DNA from: Lachnocurva sp045579705
GTDB taxonomy: Bacteria > Bacillota > Clostridia > Lachnospirales > Lachnospiraceae
Assembly: GCA_045579705.1 (NCBI GenBank)
Contig: JAZNMP010000036.1
Location: 1 to 64,000 of the forward strand
DNA length: 64,000 nt
Reading direction: 5' to 3'
Shown: positions 1 through 8,549 of the stretch, in pieces
Numbering within the stretch: the first letter of the stretch is position 1
Layout: the number at the start of each line of letters is the position of its first letter
Program-made: the position numbers and the translations under genes
The notes under the pieces: generated by a model
Databases searched by the model: none
Told to the model about the DNA's origin: nothing
Seen by the model: only the letters and a program-made list of their open reading frames with translations

Positions 1-5
1 CGAAG

Positions 6-170
6 AAAACTCTGAACGAGGAATAACAAATCTTTCGACTTGTCGAAAAGATTTGTTATGAACGAGTGGTTGTTTGCGCAGCAAACTCACCGAGACGAAG
101 CGAGGCGTAGTCGAGGTGATCAGAGTTTTTAAGAAAAGCTTGAGGTGATCAAGGTTTTACCAAAAGCTTA
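6..170. repeat. Structured intergenic element with nested inverted repeats and a short tandem duplication
   Basis: Outer arms AAAACTCTGA (6-15) and TCAGAGTTTT (120-129) enclose three further hairpins: a long one at 23-59 whose arms start ATAACAAATCTTT, a short one GTTTGC-GCA-GCAAAC at 72-86, and an imperfect one at 88-118 closed by CACC/GGTG. A unit of about 28 bases starting GAGGTGATCA is then repeated in tandem (113-141 and 142-169). The segment looks richer in G+C than its flanks and has no convincing reading frame. It resembles a dispersed intergenic repeat or the 3' part of a structured element. Copy number cannot be judged from one window. Confidence 0.5.
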
Positions 171-275
171 ATTCCTCAGTTAGAAGAATTCTGTATGAAG
201 TTTTGAAGGTACGTGATTTACGTATCCGATATAGTGAGAAATTCCGACGACATTTATGTCGCCGTTTTTCTATAT

Positions 276-348
276 AGGGGTATAGTTCAGTTGGTAGAAC
301 GTTGGTCTCCAAAACCAAATGTCGAGGGTTCGAGTCCTTCTGCCCCTG
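276..348 (+). tRNA. trpT: tRNA-Trp (anticodon CCA)
   Basis: The cloverleaf closes fully. The acceptor AGGGGTA pairs with TGCCCCT, the anticodon stem TTGGT/ACCAA holds the loop CTCCAAA with CCA at 309-311, and the T-loop is TTCGAGT. The 3' CCA is not encoded. A small hairpin followed by five T lies at about 245-269, only a few bases upstream, and a strong terminator follows. The gene is therefore probably a single-tRNA transcript or the end of a longer one entering from the left. Confidence 0.95.
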
Positions 349-357
349 TAAATGATG

Positions 358-391
358 ATCCAGAGCTGGAAATTCAGCTCTGGATTTTTTT
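358..391 (+). terminator. Rho-independent terminator after tRNA-Trp
   Basis: A perfect 11-bp stem ATCCAGAGCTG / CAGCTCTGGAT with a 6-base loop is followed by a run of T. Confidence 0.92.
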
Positions 392-407
392 CGTTCAAAA
401 ACATTCG

Positions 408-452
408 ATATCATTCATGATATGATGAGAAATCTTTCAATATCGTTCATGA
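408..452. promoter_or_regulatory. Direct repeat upstream of the HPr-like promoter
   Basis: ATATCATTCATGA (408-420) recurs as ATATCGTTCATGA (440-452), 32 bases apart or about three helical turns. Both copies lie upstream of the -35 box at 472, the usual place for an activator site. The first copy is also part of an inverted repeat, ATATCAT-TC-ATGATAT. The binding factor is unknown. Confidence 0.4.
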
Positions 453-471
453 AACTTTCATAGAATTTGTA

Positions 472-500
472 TTTACAAGCGCCCAAAATTATGTTTTAAT
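472..500 (+). promoter_or_regulatory. Promoter of the HPr-like gene
   Basis: The -35 box TTTACA (472-477), a 17-base spacer and the -10 box TTTAAT (495-500) form a reasonable sigma-A promoter. It would give a leader of about 80 bases before the ATG at 586. Confidence 0.55.
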
Positions 501-585
501 AGTGCAAGTTCGCATTTATTTATTTTAGCAAAAAAATTATTGTTGTATTTATTGTTGAAATGAAAGTTTGAAAGGTGAGAATTGT

Positions 586-807
586 ATGTTTCAGATTTTA
601 TTACATGATTTGAATGATGTAGAGGAATTTGTAGAAACAGCATCTAAATCTGACAGTGAAATTAATCTTGAGAGTGGTAGTGTATTTATAGATGCAAAAT
701 CTTTTCTAGGAGTATTGACTATGGGCATTCACAGAAAGCTTAGAGTTAATGTAATAGGAGAAGATGCAGAATTTGTTAATAGCGTTCAGAAATTTGCTAT
801 TGGTTGA
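586..807 (+). CDS. HPr-family protein lacking the phosphorylatable His (Crh-like)
   Basis: This 73-residue protein has the length and fold pattern of PTS phosphocarrier HPr. The stretch IDAKSFLGVLTMGI (residues 35-48) matches the conserved region around regulatory Ser46 of HPr, with Ser39 here as its equivalent. The His15 active-site segment (HARPAA in HPr) is replaced by NDVEEF, so it cannot act as an ordinary phosphocarrier. That pattern, no His but the Ser retained, is the one known for Crh of Bacillus, a catabolite co-repressor partner. The ATG at 586 is chosen because AAAGGTGAG precedes it at good distance; an in-frame TTG at 568 is less likely. Two terminators separate it from the phosphofructokinase gene. 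The regulatory role is inferred. Confidence 0.75.
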   Translation: MFQILLHDLNDVEEFVETASKSDSEINLESGSVFIDAKSFLGVLTMGIHRKLRVNVIGEDAEFVNSVQKFAIG

Positions 808-816
808 TAGCAATGA

Positions 817-857
817 GAAGTGGTTTATCTATTTTTAGAAAAACTGCTTCTTTTTTT
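817..857 (+). terminator. Terminator after the HPr-like gene
   Basis: The stem GAAGTGGTTT / AAACTGCTTC (two G-T pairs) is followed by seven T. Confidence 0.75.
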
Positions 858-869
858 GAACAAAAAACA

Positions 870-893
870 AGTGCCTTTTGGCACTAATTTTTA
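870..893 (+). terminator. Second terminator-like hairpin before pfp
   Basis: AGTGCC-TTTT-GGCACT is followed by AATTTTTATT. It lies just upstream of the TATAAT box that probably serves the phosphofructokinase gene. Confidence 0.6.
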
Positions 894-904
894 TTAAAAT
901 CATG

Positions 905-910
905 TATAAT
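905..910 (+). promoter_or_regulatory. Probable -10 box of the pfp promoter
   Basis: A perfect TATAAT lies 51 bases before the ATG. The best -35 candidate, TTGGCA (878-883), is 21 bases away and overlaps the preceding hairpin, so the -35 is uncertain. Confidence 0.45.
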
Positions 911-961
911 ATATGAGGCTTTTAATTTCAGCCTACTAGTTAAAGAGAGGGATATTATTTA

Positions 962-2239
962 ATGTCAAATCTATGTATCGCCCAGTCAGGTGGACCTACA
1001 GCAGCAATCAATGCTTCTTTGGCTGGAGTAATGAGAGAGTTTATTAAGGATAAAGACTACGATAAGCTCTACGGTCTTAAATTTGGTATCACAGGAATTT
1101 TTACAAATGAATATGTAGAACTGGATGAAATGTTTAAAACGGATGAGGAGATTGATAAGCTTTCTCTGACGCCATCTATGTTTCTGGGGTCTTGTAGATA
1201 TAAACTTCCAGAGGTTACTTCTGGAGCAACTATTGATATAGCTGGTAAACCATATACAACTAAACAGGTTTATGAGCTCATCTTTGATTTCTTTAGAGAG
1301 CACGATATTAAGTCTTTCTTCTATATTGGAGGAAATGATTCTATGGATACTGTGCTTAAACTTTCCAGATATGCCACAAAGAACGATATTGACGTTCGAA
1401 TATGTGGTATCCCAAAGACTATCGATAATGATCTTCCGCGTATAGATCATACACCGGGATTTGGTTCAGCAGCGAAGTATATAGCTTCATCTTTGCTCGA
1501 AATCTCACACGATACTTCTATTTATAGAATTCCTAGTGTAACTATCGTAGAAATCATGGGTCGTGATGCTGGCTGGCTGGCTGCAGCTTCTGCTTTGGCG
1601 AGAAACGAGTATTCAACCGTTCCAGATAGAATCTATCTGCCAGAAGTGGCTTTTTCCGTTGATAAATTCATCGAAGATATAGAGACAGTTTTAAAGGAAA
1701 AAAGAAACGTTGTAATGGCAGTCTCCGAGGGAATCAGAGACAGTCATGGAAATTATATCTCGGAGAGTGAATCAAAGCACGACAAGTTTGGTCATGCTAT
1801 GCTTTCCGGTGCAGGTAAATTCCTTGAAAACGAAGTAAAGGAAAGACTTGGCATCAAATGCAGATCAGTTGAAGTGAATATCCTGCAGAGAGTAGCGGGA
1901 CATCTTACTTCAAAGACAGATATATTAGAATCGGAAAAATTAGGTGCGACTTCTTATTATGCCGCAAAGAATGGAGAAACTGGTGTGATGTCAGTTATTA
2001 ATCGCGTTAATCCAGTTACCTCTTCTTTGGACGACGAATATTTGGTAGAATACTCTACGGAGCGTATTGAATTTATAGCTAATGGAGTTAGAAAAGTCCC
2101 TAGAGAATGGATTAATGAAGAGGGAAATGATGTTACTCCTGAAATGATTAGCTATTTGAAGCCATTGATTCAGGGAGAAGTTTCTCTCGGATTTAGAGAT
2201 GGTTTGCCTGATTATCAAGGAATACTAAAGAATTGTTAG
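962..2239 (+). CDS. pfp: Phosphofructokinase, pyrophosphate-dependent type
   Basis: The enzyme converts fructose 6-phosphate to fructose 1,6-bisphosphate in glycolysis. The substrate loops are visible: GGNDS at residues 123-127, PKTIDND at 151-157 with catalytic Asp155, and MGRDAGW from residue 199. In this superfamily, Asp at the second acidic-loop position (D126) and Lys before TIDND (K152) mark PPi users, while ATP enzymes have Gly at both. PPi is therefore the predicted phosphate donor, and the reaction would be reversible. At 425 residues it is longer than bacterial ATP-PFK (about 320), as expected for the PPi group. Asn125 replaces the Asp seen in many relatives. The RBS GAGAGGG precedes the ATG. 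Its last bases overlap the start of the helicase gene. Confidence 0.9.
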   Translation: MSNLCIAQSGGPTAAINASLAGVMREFIKDKDYDKLYGLKFGITGIFTNEYVELDEMFKTDEEIDKLSLTPSMFLGSCRYKLPEVTSGATIDIAGKPYTTKQVYELIFDFFREHDIKSFFYIGGNDSMDTVLKLSRYATKNDIDVRICGIPKTIDNDLPRIDHTPGFGSAAKYIASSLLEISHDTSIYRIPSVTIVEIMGRDAGWLAAASALARNEYSTVPDRIYLPEVAFSVDKFIEDIETVLKEKRNVVMAVSEGIRDSHGNYISESESKHDKFGHAMLSGAGKFLENEVKERLGIKCRSVEVNILQRVAGHLTSKTDILESEKLGATSYYAAKNGETGVMSVINRVNPVTSSLDDEYLVEYSTERIEFIANGVRKVPREWINEEGNDVTPEMISYLKPLIQGEVSLGFRDGLPDYQGILKNC

Positions 2240-4596
2240 AAACAGAGAAACTACATTTTCATATTTCAGTTCGAAATCTGGTCGAATTCATCTTCAAATC
2301 AGGAGATATAGACGACAGATTCGGAGGCAACGACCCTATCGTTTCCATGCGAGAGGGGCAGCGCATTCATAAGATGATACAGCACAGGCAGGGAAGTAGT
2401 TATGTGCCCGAAGTTGCGCTAAAGACTCTCGTGGATTTCGATGAATATGAAGTCTCTGTCGAAGGTAGAGCTGATGGAATCGTATACGATGACGACGGTG
2501 TTACACCGATATTAGTAGATGAAATCAAGGGCGGTTACTTTGATTTGGACTCCATGGATGAACCGGTATTGGTTCATCTGGCTCAGGCCAAGTGTTATGG
2601 ATATATACTTTGTACTCAGTTTGATTTGGAAAGTATATCCATTAGAATTACTTATTGTAATTTCGAGACGGAAGATGTGAGGGCGATTGAAGATACCTAT
2701 ACTATGTCATCGCTCACGGAGTTCTGGACCGATTTATGGAAAGAGTATCAGAAATGGGCAGATTTTTCCTATCATTGGACTCTAGACAGAAACCAGATGA
2801 TACAGAATATGTCCTTTCCATTTGAATATAGAGAAGGTCAGCGAAAGCTTGTCGGTCAGGTTTATAAGGTGATTTGTGACAAAGAAACTCTTTTTGTCGA
2901 AGCGCCTACAGGTGCTGGCAAGACGATTTCAACGTTATATCCGGCTGTCCAGGCACTCGGAAGAGGTTATCTGGATAAAATATTTTACCTGACATCAAAG
3001 ACTATTACGAAGAGCGTTGCTTTGAATACGTTTGAGATATTCCAGGAAAAAGCTACGCGACTGAAGGCAATCGCTTTGACTGCCAAAGACAGAATCTGTA
3101 TGTTGGAGGAGAGATCCTGCAACCCGGATGATTGTATGTATGCAAAAGGTCATCTCGACAGAGTAAATGATGCCGTGTACGACCTTTTGACTTCAGAAGA
3201 TATTTTTTCTGAAGATATAATAATTGAATATGCGAAAAAGCATAAGGTTTGTCCTTTCGAGTTTTCGCTCGATTTGTCACTTTGGTGTGACTGTGTAATC
3301 GGCGATTACAACTATGTGTTTAATCCAACTTCGTATTTGAAGAGATTCTTTGCGGATGCTGTGAGACATGATTATGTGTTCTTGATGGATGAGGCGCATA
3401 ACCTCGTAGACAGAGGCAGAGATATGTACTCTGAGAGTCTCGTAAAGGAAGATATTCTCGAATGCCGAAAGGTTCTTAAGCTCGTCGACAAAAGACTGTA
3501 TAATGCGCTAGGAAATTTAAATCAGTCTATGCTCGCCTGGAAAAAAGAAAATCCAGAGTTTCTGAAGATTGACAATGTCGATCCATTTGCTTTTAGAGTG
3601 ATGAGGACGTTAGGTGACTTTGATAGATTCTTCCATAAGAAGATTCATTATGAAGGAGAGGAGATAGTTAGAGATTTCTATTTTAGACTTAGGAATTTTA
3701 ATAATCTCTTAGACTATTATGATGATCATTATCTCGTATATGCAGAGACGAACTCAGCTGGGAAGTATGAGGTACATTTATCCTGTATGGATCCATCTAG
3801 ATTGCTGCAGGAGAAATTAGACAGGGCGAGAGCCAGTGTCTTCTTCTCAGCGACTTTGCTTCCGCTGCACTATTACAAAAGCCTGCTTACCACAGATGAG
3901 GAGGCATATGCTGTCTATGCGGATACTGTTTTTACGAAGGATCAGATGTGCATCGTAAATGGCTGCGATGTCACTTCTAAATACAAAGCTCGTGGAGATA
4001 TCACTTTTGATAAATATGCTAGGTACATTTATCAAATCACTTCACAGCGAAAGGGAAATTATATTTGTTTCTTCCCTTCTTACAAACTTATGCAGGATAT
4101 TTTGAATCATTTCTATGCTTATTCAGACGGCGTAGAGATCATGGTTCAGACGAATGATATGACTGAAGAGGGAAAACATGACTTTCTGGATTCCTTTTAT
4201 CAGAAACGGGATAAGAGTTTAGTGGCATTTTGTGTCATCGGGGGACTTTTTTCTGAAGGAATCGACTTAACAGGAGATAGCCTGATCGGAGTACTGATAT
4301 TAGGAGCGGCGCTGCCTATGGTATGTAGGGAGAATGAGCTTCTGAAAGAGTATTTTGAGGAAAAAAGAGGTGATGGCTTTAAGTATGCCTATCTATATCC
4401 TGGAATGTGCAAGGTTCTACAGGCTGCAGGCAGACTGATTAGAACAGAGACTGACAGAGGCGTGGTTGCTCTATTAGATGACAGATTTGCGAAATCTGAA
4501 TACAGCTCATGTTTGCCGAAACATTGGGGATATGTGAAGAGAGTTAACCTGGATAGTGTCACTGCCAGCATTAATTCGTTTTGGAACGAGGATTAG
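2233..4596 (+). CDS. PD-(D/E)XK nuclease domain fused to a DinG/Rad3-like DNA helicase
   Basis: The 787-residue protein begins with a domain carrying GRADG (78-82) and DEIKG (96-100), a Cas4/RecB-like PD-(D/E)XK pattern with D81, E97 and K99. A superfamily 2 helicase follows, with Walker A APTGAGKT (224-231), DEAH at 386-389 and a C-terminal half ending in the QAAGRLIR motif. Cys289, 296, 301 and 340 lie between the Walker motifs, where XPD/DinG enzymes bind a 4Fe-4S cluster. A 5'-3' helicase with an attached nuclease in DNA repair is the likely role. The start is TTG, overlapping the pfp stop, with AAGGA about 12 bases upstream; the first ATG (residue 39) would cut into the conserved N-terminus. 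Pairing with glycolysis is probably positional only. Confidence 0.85.
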   Translation: MLETEKLHFHISVRNLVEFIFKSGDIDDRFGGNDPIVSMREGQRIHKMIQHRQGSSYVPEVALKTLVDFDEYEVSVEGRADGIVYDDDGVTPILVDEIKGGYFDLDSMDEPVLVHLAQAKCYGYILCTQFDLESISIRITYCNFETEDVRAIEDTYTMSSLTEFWTDLWKEYQKWADFSYHWTLDRNQMIQNMSFPFEYREGQRKLVGQVYKVICDKETLFVEAPTGAGKTISTLYPAVQALGRGYLDKIFYLTSKTITKSVALNTFEIFQEKATRLKAIALTAKDRICMLEERSCNPDDCMYAKGHLDRVNDAVYDLLTSEDIFSEDIIIEYAKKHKVCPFEFSLDLSLWCDCVIGDYNYVFNPTSYLKRFFADAVRHDYVFLMDEAHNLVDRGRDMYSESLVKEDILECRKVLKLVDKRLYNALGNLNQSMLAWKKENPEFLKIDNVDPFAFRVMRTLGDFDRFFHKKIHYEGEEIVRDFYFRLRNFNNLLDYYDDHYLVYAETNSAGKYEVHLSCMDPSRLLQEKLDRARASVFFSATLLPLHYYKSLLTTDEEAYAVYADTVFTKDQMCIVNGCDVTSKYKARGDITFDKYARYIYQITSQRKGNYICFFPSYKLMQDILNHFYAYSDGVEIMVQTNDMTEEGKHDFLDSFYQKRDKSLVAFCVIGGLFSEGIDLTGDSLIGVLILGAALPMVCRENELLKEYFEEKRGDGFKYAYLYPGMCKVLQAAGRLIRTETDRGVVALLDDRFAKSEYSSCLPKHWGYVKRVNLDSVTASINSFWNED

Positions 4597-4612
4597 ATCT
4601 CGTATCTAATCC
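4590..4612 (+). promoter_or_regulatory. Perfect stem-loop before purL
   Basis: GGATTAGAT-CTCGT-ATCTAATCC is a perfect 9-bp stem that overlaps the helicase stop codon. There is no real T-tract, so it is a poor terminator. It lies 12 bases before the AACCAAGAAA element, an arrangement echoed at the other two purine loci. Confidence 0.55.
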
Positions 4613-4624
4613 CTTTCAAATATA

Positions 4625-4643
4625 AACCAAGAAATATTTATTT
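4625..4643 (+). promoter_or_regulatory. Shared purine-locus element, purL copy
   Basis: AACCAAGAAATATTTATTT is identical over 19 bases to the sequence at 42276-42294 before the purO-like gene, and its first 10 bases recur before purC. It sits just upstream of the purL ribosome binding site (GGGAGGG). Confidence 0.55.
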
Positions 4644-4661
4644 AACTTTGGGAGGGTTATA

Positions 4662-7600
4662 ATGTCAAACGTCAGACGTATCTATGTCGAGAAGAAGTCA
4701 GAGTATGCAGTAAATGCGAAATCGCTTCTTAATGAGCTTAGAACTTACCTTGGAATTAATGGCATCGAAAATGTTCGTATCTTGAATAGATATGATATCG
4801 AAGGTCTCTCCGATGAGACGTATGCAAAGGCTCTTAGAACTATATTCTCAGAGCCACCAGTGGACTATGTCTATGAGGAAGAGTTTGATTATGATGGTAG
4901 AGTTTTTTCTGTAGAGTATTTGCCTGGTCAGTTTGATCAGAGGGCTGATTCTGCAGTTTTATGCGTGAGATTTTTGAACGAGAAGGAGACTCCTCGTATT
5001 CTTTCTGCTATGACTTATGTTATTAGTGGAAATATCAGTGATGCTGAATTTGAGAGAATTAAGCAGCATTGTATCAATCCTGTGGATTCTAGAGAAACAG
5101 GAATGGTGAAGCCAGAGACTTTGGCGGACAATTTCAAAGAACCAGAAGACGTACAAATTCTTAAAGGTTTTAGCAAGATGGGAGAGAGTGAACTTAAAGC
5201 TCTTTATGATTCCTTGTCACTTGCTATGACTTTTAAGGATTTTTTGTTTATTCAGGATTATTTTAAAGGCGACGAGAAGAGAGATCCTAGTATCACTGAG
5301 ATTCGAGTTCTGGATACATACTGGTCTGACCATTGCCGTCATACGACATTTTCAACAAGTCTTACAGACGTTCAGTTTGAGGATGGCTTTTTCAAAAAGC
5401 CTATCGAAGAAACATTCTTAGACTATAAGGATAATTTCAAGAAGTTATATGTAGATCGTGATGACAAATATATCTGTCTCATGGATATCGCGCTGATGGG
5501 AGCAAAAGTTCTTAAGAAAGAAGGCAAGCTTACTGATCAGGAAGTTTCTGATGAAATCAATGCATGTTCTATCGTAGTGCCTGTAGAAATCGATGGCGAG
5601 GTGGATGAGTGGCTTATCAATTTCAAGAATGAAACTCATAACCATCCTACAGAAATCGAACCTTTTGGCGGGGCGGCTACCTGCCTGGGTGGAGCTATCA
5701 GAGATCCGCTTTCTGGCAGAACTTATGTATATCAGGCTATGCGTATTACTGGAGCTGCTGATCCAACAGTTCCTGTTGATGAAACTTTGGAAGGTAAACT
5801 TCCGCAGCAGAAGATAGTTCGCGAAGCTGCGCATGGATATAGCTCTTATGGTAACCAGATTGGTCTGGCTACAGGTTATGTAAAGGAAATCTATCATCCT
5901 AACTACGTTGCAAAGAGGATGGAGATCGGAGCTGTTATCGCAGCTGCTCCTAAATCGGCTGTAAAGCGTCTGACTTCAGATCCTGGGGATGTAATTATCC
6001 TCCTCGGTGGAAGAACAGGAAGAGACGGAATCGGAGGCGCTACGGGCTCTTCAAAGGCTCACAATACAGAATCAACCGCAGAGTGCGGTGCTGAGGTTCA
6101 GAAAGGTAATCCTCCTACTGAGAGAAAGATTCAGAGACTCTTTAAGCGCAGAGAAGTCAGCCTCCTCATAAAGAAGTGCAATGATTTCGGTGCTGGTGGT
6201 GTTTCTGTAGCCATCGGAGAGCTTGCTGATGGTCTGATCGTTGACCTCGACAAAGTTCCAAAGAAATATGCGGGGCTCGATGGAACAGAACTCGCTATTT
6301 CTGAATCTCAGGAGCGTATGGCTGTAGTTGTAGATCCTAAGGATGTTGAAGAATTCCTTAAGTACTCACATGAGGAAAACCTCGAAGCTGTAGTGGTTGC
6401 TACAGTCACAGAAGAACCTCGTATGATTCTGAAGTGGAGAGGTAAAGAAATCGTCAATCTCTCACGTAAGTTTATCGATACAAATGGTGCTCATCAGGAG
6501 ACAAAGGTTTGTGTGGAAATGCCAAATCCTGAAGAGAATTTTTTCAAGAAATATGCTTCTAGAAAAGTTGAAGATGCGCTTAAAGCGGGCGATATAGAAA
6601 CAGCAGTTACAGAGACACTTTCTGACTTAAATGTAAGCAGTCAGAGAGGATTGGTTGAGCGTTTTGATTCATCTATCGGGGCTGCGACTGTTCTCATGCC
6701 ATATGGTGGAAAGAATCAGCTCACAGAGACACAGGGTATGGTTTCCAAACTCCCAGTTGGAAATCACAAGTGTGATACTGTGACTATGATGTCTTATGGT
6801 TTTGATCCTTACCTTTCTGCATGGAGCCCTTATCATGGCGCTCAGTATGCTGTGCTTTCATCTGTTTCAAAGATTGTAGCGATGGGTGGAGATGCTTCAA
6901 AGATTCACTTTACTTTCCAGGAATACTTCCGCCGCATGACAGACGATCCGAAGAGATGGAGTCAGCCGGTGGCAGCACTTCTCGGTGCATATCGCGCACA
7001 GATGAAGCTCGGCTTGGGATCAATCGGTGGAAAGGATTCTATGAGCGGAACATTTGAAGATATCGATGTTCCACCTACATTGGTTTCTTTTGCGGTAGAT
7101 GTATCAGAGGGAAAAAATATAATCTCTCCTGAGTTTAAGAAACCGGGAAACCGCGTTTATCTCATCAATCTTTCACAGGATGAGTTCTCACAGCCTGATT
7201 TCGAAGCTGACCTCAGAATCTTTGCGAAGGTGAACGCTTTGCAGAAAAAGAAGGAAATCGTTTCTGCTTATACCGTTGAGTCACACGGTGCGATTGAAGC
7301 GGTATTTAAGATGGGCTTTGGAAATGGTCTCGGATTTATCGCTGATGCAAATCTGAATATGAGAGACCTCTTTAAGCCTGCTATCGGTTCGCTCGTGGTT
7401 GAAGTAAAGAGTGGCTCTGATGCATGCATGAAAGAGTTTGATAGTGTACTCTTAGGAACAGTAACTACAGATGTATTTACTATCAAGAATATGACTATGA
7501 GAGTTTACGATGCCATAGATTTATGGGAGGGAAAGCTCGAAAAAGTCTTCCCGGCAGGTATCGATTTCTACAGTGAACCTGTTGAGACGAAACTATATAA

Positions 7601-8435
7601 TGAACCAAATGTTTATGTATGCAAGCACAAGGTTGCTAAACCTAAAGTGTTCATCCCAGTCTTCCCGGGAACAAACTGTGAGTTTGATAGTGCAAAGGTG
7701 TTTGAACAGGCTGGCGCAACTACAGAGACTATAGTATTCAGGGATTTAGGTGAGAATGATATCCGTGAGTCAGTTGAAGCCTTTAGAAAGGCTATCAGTG
7801 AGTCTCAGATCGTTATGTTCCCAGGTGGATTCTCAGGTGGAGACGAGCCGGAAGGAAGTGCTAAATTCTTTGCAACAGCTTTTAGAAATGAAGTGCTGAA
7901 GGAAGAAATGATGAAGCTTCTAAACGAAAGAGACGGTTTGGCTCTGGGTATTTGTAATGGATTCCAGGCGCTTATCAAATTAGGATTAGTGCCTTTCGGT
8001 GAAATCAGAACACAGGATGAGGATGCGCCGACACTTACATACAATACTATCGGCAGACATATCAGCAGAGAAGTATATCTGAGAGTGGCTTCTAACAAAT
8101 CTCCTTGGTTACAGAATACTAAACCGGGGGATGTATTTGTAAATCCTGCTTCACACGGCGAGGGACGTTTCGTTTGTTCACAGGAATGGGCAGAGAAGCT
8201 TTTTGCAAATGGTCAGGTTGCTACTCAATACTGTGACTATGATGGAAATGTTTCCTCTGGCGATAAATGGAATGTAAACGGTTCTGTTTGTGCGATAGAG
8301 GGTATTACAAGTCCGGATGGTAGAGTTTATGGAAAGATGGCGCACTCTGAGAGACAGGGCGAGCATGTAGCTATTAATATTTATGGAGAACAGGACATGA
8401 AGTTGTTTGAAGCTGGTGTAGACTACTTCAAATAA
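4662..8435 (+). CDS. purL: Phosphoribosylformylglycinamidine (FGAM) synthase, single-chain
   Basis: This 1257-residue enzyme performs step four of purine synthesis, making FGAM from FGAR, glutamine and ATP. In order there are an N-terminal PurS-like part, a linker containing WSDHCRHTTF, the ATP-binding synthase core with ETHNHPTEIEPFGGAATCLGG, a second AIRS-type repeat, and a C-terminal glutamine amidotransferase with the nucleophile Cys1098 in GICNGFQ. All three activities are on one chain, so separate purS and purQ genes are not needed. Length and N-terminus fit the clostridial long form rather than the proteobacterial PurL of about 1295. The RBS GGGAGGG precedes the ATG. The gene stands alone, away from the other purine genes, behind the shared element described above. 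Confidence 0.97.
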   Translation: MSNVRRIYVEKKSEYAVNAKSLLNELRTYLGINGIENVRILNRYDIEGLSDETYAKALRTIFSEPPVDYVYEEEFDYDGRVFSVEYLPGQFDQRADSAVLCVRFLNEKETPRILSAMTYVISGNISDAEFERIKQHCINPVDSRETGMVKPETLADNFKEPEDVQILKGFSKMGESELKALYDSLSLAMTFKDFLFIQDYFKGDEKRDPSITEIRVLDTYWSDHCRHTTFSTSLTDVQFEDGFFKKPIEETFLDYKDNFKKLYVDRDDKYICLMDIALMGAKVLKKEGKLTDQEVSDEINACSIVVPVEIDGEVDEWLINFKNETHNHPTEIEPFGGAATCLGGAIRDPLSGRTYVYQAMRITGAADPTVPVDETLEGKLPQQKIVREAAHGYSSYGNQIGLATGYVKEIYHPNYVAKRMEIGAVIAAAPKSAVKRLTSDPGDVIILLGGRTGRDGIGGATGSSKAHNTESTAECGAEVQKGNPPTERKIQRLFKRREVSLLIKKCNDFGAGGVSVAIGELADGLIVDLDKVPKKYAGLDGTELAISESQERMAVVVDPKDVEEFLKYSHEENLEAVVVATVTEEPRMILKWRGKEIVNLSRKFIDTNGAHQETKVCVEMPNPEENFFKKYASRKVEDALKAGDIETAVTETLSDLNVSSQRGLVERFDSSIGAATVLMPYGGKNQLTETQGMVSKLPVGNHKCDTVTMMSYGFDPYLSAWSPYHGAQYAVLSSVSKIVAMGGDASKIHFTFQEYFRRMTDDPKRWSQPVAALLGAYRAQMKLGLGSIGGKDSMSGTFEDIDVPPTLVSFAVDVSEGKNIISPEFKKPGNRVYLINLSQDEFSQPDFEADLRIFAKVNALQKKKEIVSAYTVESHGAIEAVFKMGFGNGLGFIADANLNMRDLFKPAIGSLVVEVKSGSDACMKEFDSVLLGTVTTDVFTIKNMTMRVYDAIDLWEGKLEKVFPAGIDFYSEPVETKLYNEPNVYVCKHKVAKPKVFIPVFPGTNCEFDSAKVFEQAGATTETIVFRDLGENDIRESVEAFRKAISESQIVMFPGGFSGGDEPEGSAKFFATAFRNEVLKEEMMKLLNERDGLALGICNGFQALIKLGLVPFGEIRTQDEDAPTLTYNTIGRHISREVYLRVASNKSPWLQNTKPGDVFVNPASHGEGRFVCSQEWAEKLFANGQVATQYCDYDGNVSSGDKWNVNGSVCAIEGITSPDGRVYGKMAHSERQGEHVAINIYGEQDMKLFEAGVDYFK

Positions 8436-8488
8436 TCATTAGATTGGCAAGCAAAGCGAGAGAGTTGATTCTTTTTTCGCATAATATT

Positions 8489-8529
8489 ATAATCTTCGGA
8501 GTTCGTAACATTTGAATTCCGAAGATTAT
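8489..8529 (+). terminator. Long stem-loop between purL and uppP
   Basis: A 16-bp stem (8489-8504 with 8514-8529, one G-T pair) with a 9-base loop ends 20 bases before uppP and is followed by TTATTACT rather than a clean T-run. It may terminate purL weakly or attenuate read-through into uppP. Confidence 0.6.
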
Positions 8530-8549
8530 TTATTACTAGGAGAAATGAA

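Noticed and set aside
213..425. Small + strand reading frame around tRNA-Trp
   Set aside because: It runs through the tRNA and its terminator.
986..1450. 154-codon - strand frame inside pfp
   Set aside because: It is opposite a complete conserved enzyme and resembles no protein.
4597..4661. Purine riboswitch before purL
   Set aside because: The gap is only 65 bases and lacks the conserved aptamer sequences.
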